Of a stretch of 58,962 nucleotides of DNA, positions 57,600 through 58,962 are shown piece after piece. How positions within the stretch are numbered: the stretch's first letter is position 1; each line of letters begins with the position of its first letter. The notes below the pieces were generated by a model, which made no database searches, was not told where the DNA came from, and was given only the letters and a program-made list of their open reading frames with translations. Source of the stretch: Burkholderiaceae bacterium (GTDB taxonomy: Bacteria > Pseudomonadota > Gammaproteobacteria > Burkholderiales > Burkholderiaceae_A). The translations under genes and the position numbers were made by a program. The stretch is from NCBI GenBank assembly GCA_018882795.1, contig VERJ01000007.1, forward strand, positions 1 to 58,962, read 5' to 3'.

Positions 57600-58250
57600 T
57601 CAGCGGGTCAATTGAATAATAGGTGCGGGCCGGGGCTTGTCTACCAGCGAGCTCACGAATTTATCGCGCATGAGTCGGGTCTGTGCCGTTGACACGACCT
57701 GACCAGTTGCCAGATCCAGCACCCGAACACTCACCAGAATGCCATCCACCGTAGGCGTGTAGGTGCCTGTCACCACATTGGCCGCCGAAAGGGAGCCACG
57801 GAGGCGTTTGAGTTCCCTGCTCAGCGAGAACTCCCCTTCCTCGTTGATGATGAGGTCGCGCGTCATACGAATATCGGTCACGTTCCAGCCTCGAATTTGC
57901 AACTGATGCATAAAGTGCTCACCCATCAGCCGACCCAGGGCCGAGGTTTCGCTCAGGTTGTTCAAATCCACAAAGCTGGTAATCACGGTCGGACGCAACC
58001 GGGCATCGGCATGAGCATTACGCTCAATCTGCTCGGTCAAGAACATCATCCCACTGTTAAAAAGGCCTGCCGGCGTGCCGCTGCGCTCCACAACGATCGG
58101 CTCATATTGCGCGTTATGACGCATCAGCGCCGCTTCACGGCTCGTCGTCAGGGTGGCCTCTTCTTTGACGACTGGTGAGGCCTGAGCCACGGACGTGCAA
58201 AAAGACGCACAAGCGATCATGGCCGAAAGGTTCACTACGATTTTTTTCAT
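57600..58250 (-). CDS. FlgO-like outer-membrane-associated protein
   Basis: About 216 aa from ATG 58250 (GAGAG upstream). A signal peptide ends near SVAQASPVV. The FlgO family pattern is seen in RLRPTVITSFVDLNNLSET, LSRELKRLRGSLSAANVVTGTY and the final VRVLDLATGQVVSTAQ. FlgO with FlgP supports the Vibrio H-ring; similar proteins also occur outside flagellar loci. Confidence 0.74.
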   Translation of the reverse strand: MKKIVVNLSAMIACASFCTSVAQASPVVKEEATLTTSREAALMRHNAQYEPIVVERSGTPAGLFNSGMMFLTEQIERNAHADARLRPTVITSFVDLNNLSETSALGRLMGEHFMHQLQIRGWNVTDIRMTRDLIINEEGEFSLSRELKRLRGSLSAANVVTGTYTPTVDGILVSVRVLDLATGQVVSTAQTRLMRDKFVSSLVDKPRPAPIIQLTR

Positions 58251-58263
58251 GTCTGCTCTCCAG

Positions 58264-58662
58264 TCATTTCCCGCAAGACAGGCTCTGCGCCTGACCAACG
58301 CCCTTACCCAGGACTATACGATCCACTTGGCGGATACGGATATCGGACTCCGGCACCTGAACCCGGTATTCCACCGGATAGTCATTGCATAACGCAGGGC
58401 GTGTTACAGCAATAGCGTAATAGGAAGGATTCGCCTGGCAATCCAGGCAGGCGGATGTGGGAGCGGGCGCGGGCGCGGGCGCAGGTATGGGCGCGGATAC
58501 GGGTGCGGGCGCGGATACGGGTGCGGGCGCGGATACGGGTGCGGGTGCGGGTGCGGGCGCAGGTATGGGCGCGGGGGACGCCCCTGTCTCAGACTGCGGA
58601 AACAAAGCGCATCCCGATAGGCAGGAAATAATCCCCATTGAAATCAGTAACTTAACTTTCAC
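58264..58662 (-). CDS. Pro/Ala-repeat lipoprotein (FlgP-like position)
   Basis: 132 aa. The lipobox is CLSGC near residue 18. Residues 30-68 form a Pro-Ala-(Val/Ser) linker, encoded by a near-perfect 18-bp tandem repeat. The C-terminal part ACLDCQANPSYYAIAVTRPALC is globular with cysteines. It could span from the outer membrane into the periplasm. The FlgP assignment is positional only. Confidence 0.65.
   Translation of the reverse strand: MKVKLLISMGIISCLSGCALFPQSETGASPAPIPAPAPAPAPVSAPAPVSAPAPVSAPIPAPAPAPAPTSACLDCQANPSYYAIAVTRPALCNDYPVEYRVQVPESDIRIRQVDRIVLGKGVGQAQSLSCGK
58463..58577 (-). repeat. 18-bp tandem repeat coding for the Pro-Ala linker
   Basis: Three perfect copies of an 18-bp unit lie at 58491-58544 (GCGCGGATACGGGTGCGG on the plus strand), encoding APVSAP-type repeats. 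They are flanked by partly repeated GGGCGCAGGTATGGGCGCGG blocks. Copy number is likely to vary between strains. Confidence 0.85.
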
Positions 58663-58788
58663 TTCTAACCCCTTTTCTAGAGTTTTGATCCGCCCCTGAG
58701 TCTTCTTGAGCCCCCTGCGTCGGGTCGAATCCCTTTCTGCTTTACGGATTTCGCTCGAGACTTGTTTATCCCCGGCCCGCCCAACAAC

Positions 58789-58962
58789 CTAGCGGCTTTT
58801 ACCCCGAGACTCCTTGATCAATCGATCATGGGTTGGCTGAATTGGCCGGGCATTGTTCGGATAAAGTCGTGCAAACGTTCGCAGCTGCTCTGGGGAGACC
58901 TCTACCGGTTCCTTGAACACAAACCACTGTACCCCCTCTGAGCAGGGTGGCGTGGTGAGTGA
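58789..58962 (-). CDS. Unknown protein, C-terminal fragment (runs off right edge)
   Basis: The last 57 codons of a minus-strand gene, ending PTHDRLIKESRGKSR before a TAG. The frame is open to the window end, and codon use looks normal. No recognised domain is visible in this part. It is upstream of the FlgP-position lipoprotein and may belong to the same unit. Confidence 0.5.
   Translation of the reverse strand, partial: SLTTPPCSEGVQWFVFKEPVEVSPEQLRTFARLYPNNARPIQPTHDRLIKESRGKSR

Noticed and set aside
58463..58577. CRISPR array
   Set aside because: The repeat is an in-frame 18-bp tandem repeat without spacers, coding for a Pro-Ala linker.

Overview
The window looks like a chromosomal segment of a sulfur-oxidising, CO2-fixing betaproteobacterium (Burkholderiales-like). 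The reasons are the complete soxCDYZAXB thiosulfate-oxidation cluster, a red-type (form IC) RuBisCO operon with CbbX and divergent CbbR, the mfd/ispD/ispF and tesA/ybbA gene neighbourhoods, and a fairly even, moderately high GC content. I saw no insertion sequence, prophage, CRISPR array or rRNA. The taxonomic call is inference from gene content only.

Layout. (1) About 1-8.1 kb is housekeeping: a partial HolD-like gene, a tsaB-rimI fusion, an ispD-ispF fusion, mfd, serB and an EEP-family hydrolase. (2) About 8.1-18.1 kb (minus strand) is a selenoprotein module: the three-subunit formate dehydrogenase fdoG-fdoH-fdoI, fdhE, selA, selB and the selenocysteine tRNA selC, followed by a GcvH-like lipoyl protein and a DsrE-like protein. 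fdoG has an in-frame UGA at codon 197 followed by a well-formed bacterial SECIS hairpin, so it is one gene of about 1018 codons and not two ORFs. (3) About 18.3-28.4 kb holds moeA, an FCSD-type flavoprotein, a PhnCDE-type ABC transporter of the subgroup I associate with selenium oxyanions, a multicopper oxidase with a small secreted protein, a 2Fe-2S ferredoxin, mobA, a UbiA-type prenyltransferase and a thioredoxin. (4) About 28.4-35.4 kb is ybiT, purL, ybbA and tesA. (5) About 35.4-44.7 kb is the sox cluster with an ArsR-type regulator, a divergent thioredoxin-like protein and a DUF3422 protein. (6) About 44.7-53.5 kb is the Calvin-cycle operon cbbLSXFPZKY with divergent cbbR and a DUF442-type phosphatase/sulfurtransferase. 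(7) About 53.5-56.9 kb is a sulfur-handling cluster: ArsR (SqrR/BigR-like), a split YeeE/YedE transporter, a Cys-Gly-Pro repeat peptide, an unknown protein and a secreted tandem rhodanese. (8) About 57-59 kb has FlgO/FlgP-like envelope proteins.

How the parts fit. Electrons from thiosulfate (Sox), possibly sulfide (FCSD-like protein, ArsR/YeeE cluster) and formate (Sec-FDH) can feed respiration, and carbon enters through RuBisCO. MoeA and MobA make the molybdenum cofactors needed by FDH (bis-MGD) and by SoxC. The selenium transporter candidate would supply selA/selB/selC. selD is not in this window.

The most unusual observation is an 83-nt leader that is present twice without gaps, once directly upstream of the PhnD-like binding protein and once directly upstream of the FCSD-like flavoprotein. 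The two copies share an 18-nt identical core, show compensatory changes in a predicted hairpin and both end at the ribosome binding site. This is a good candidate for an undescribed regulatory RNA linking the two genes.
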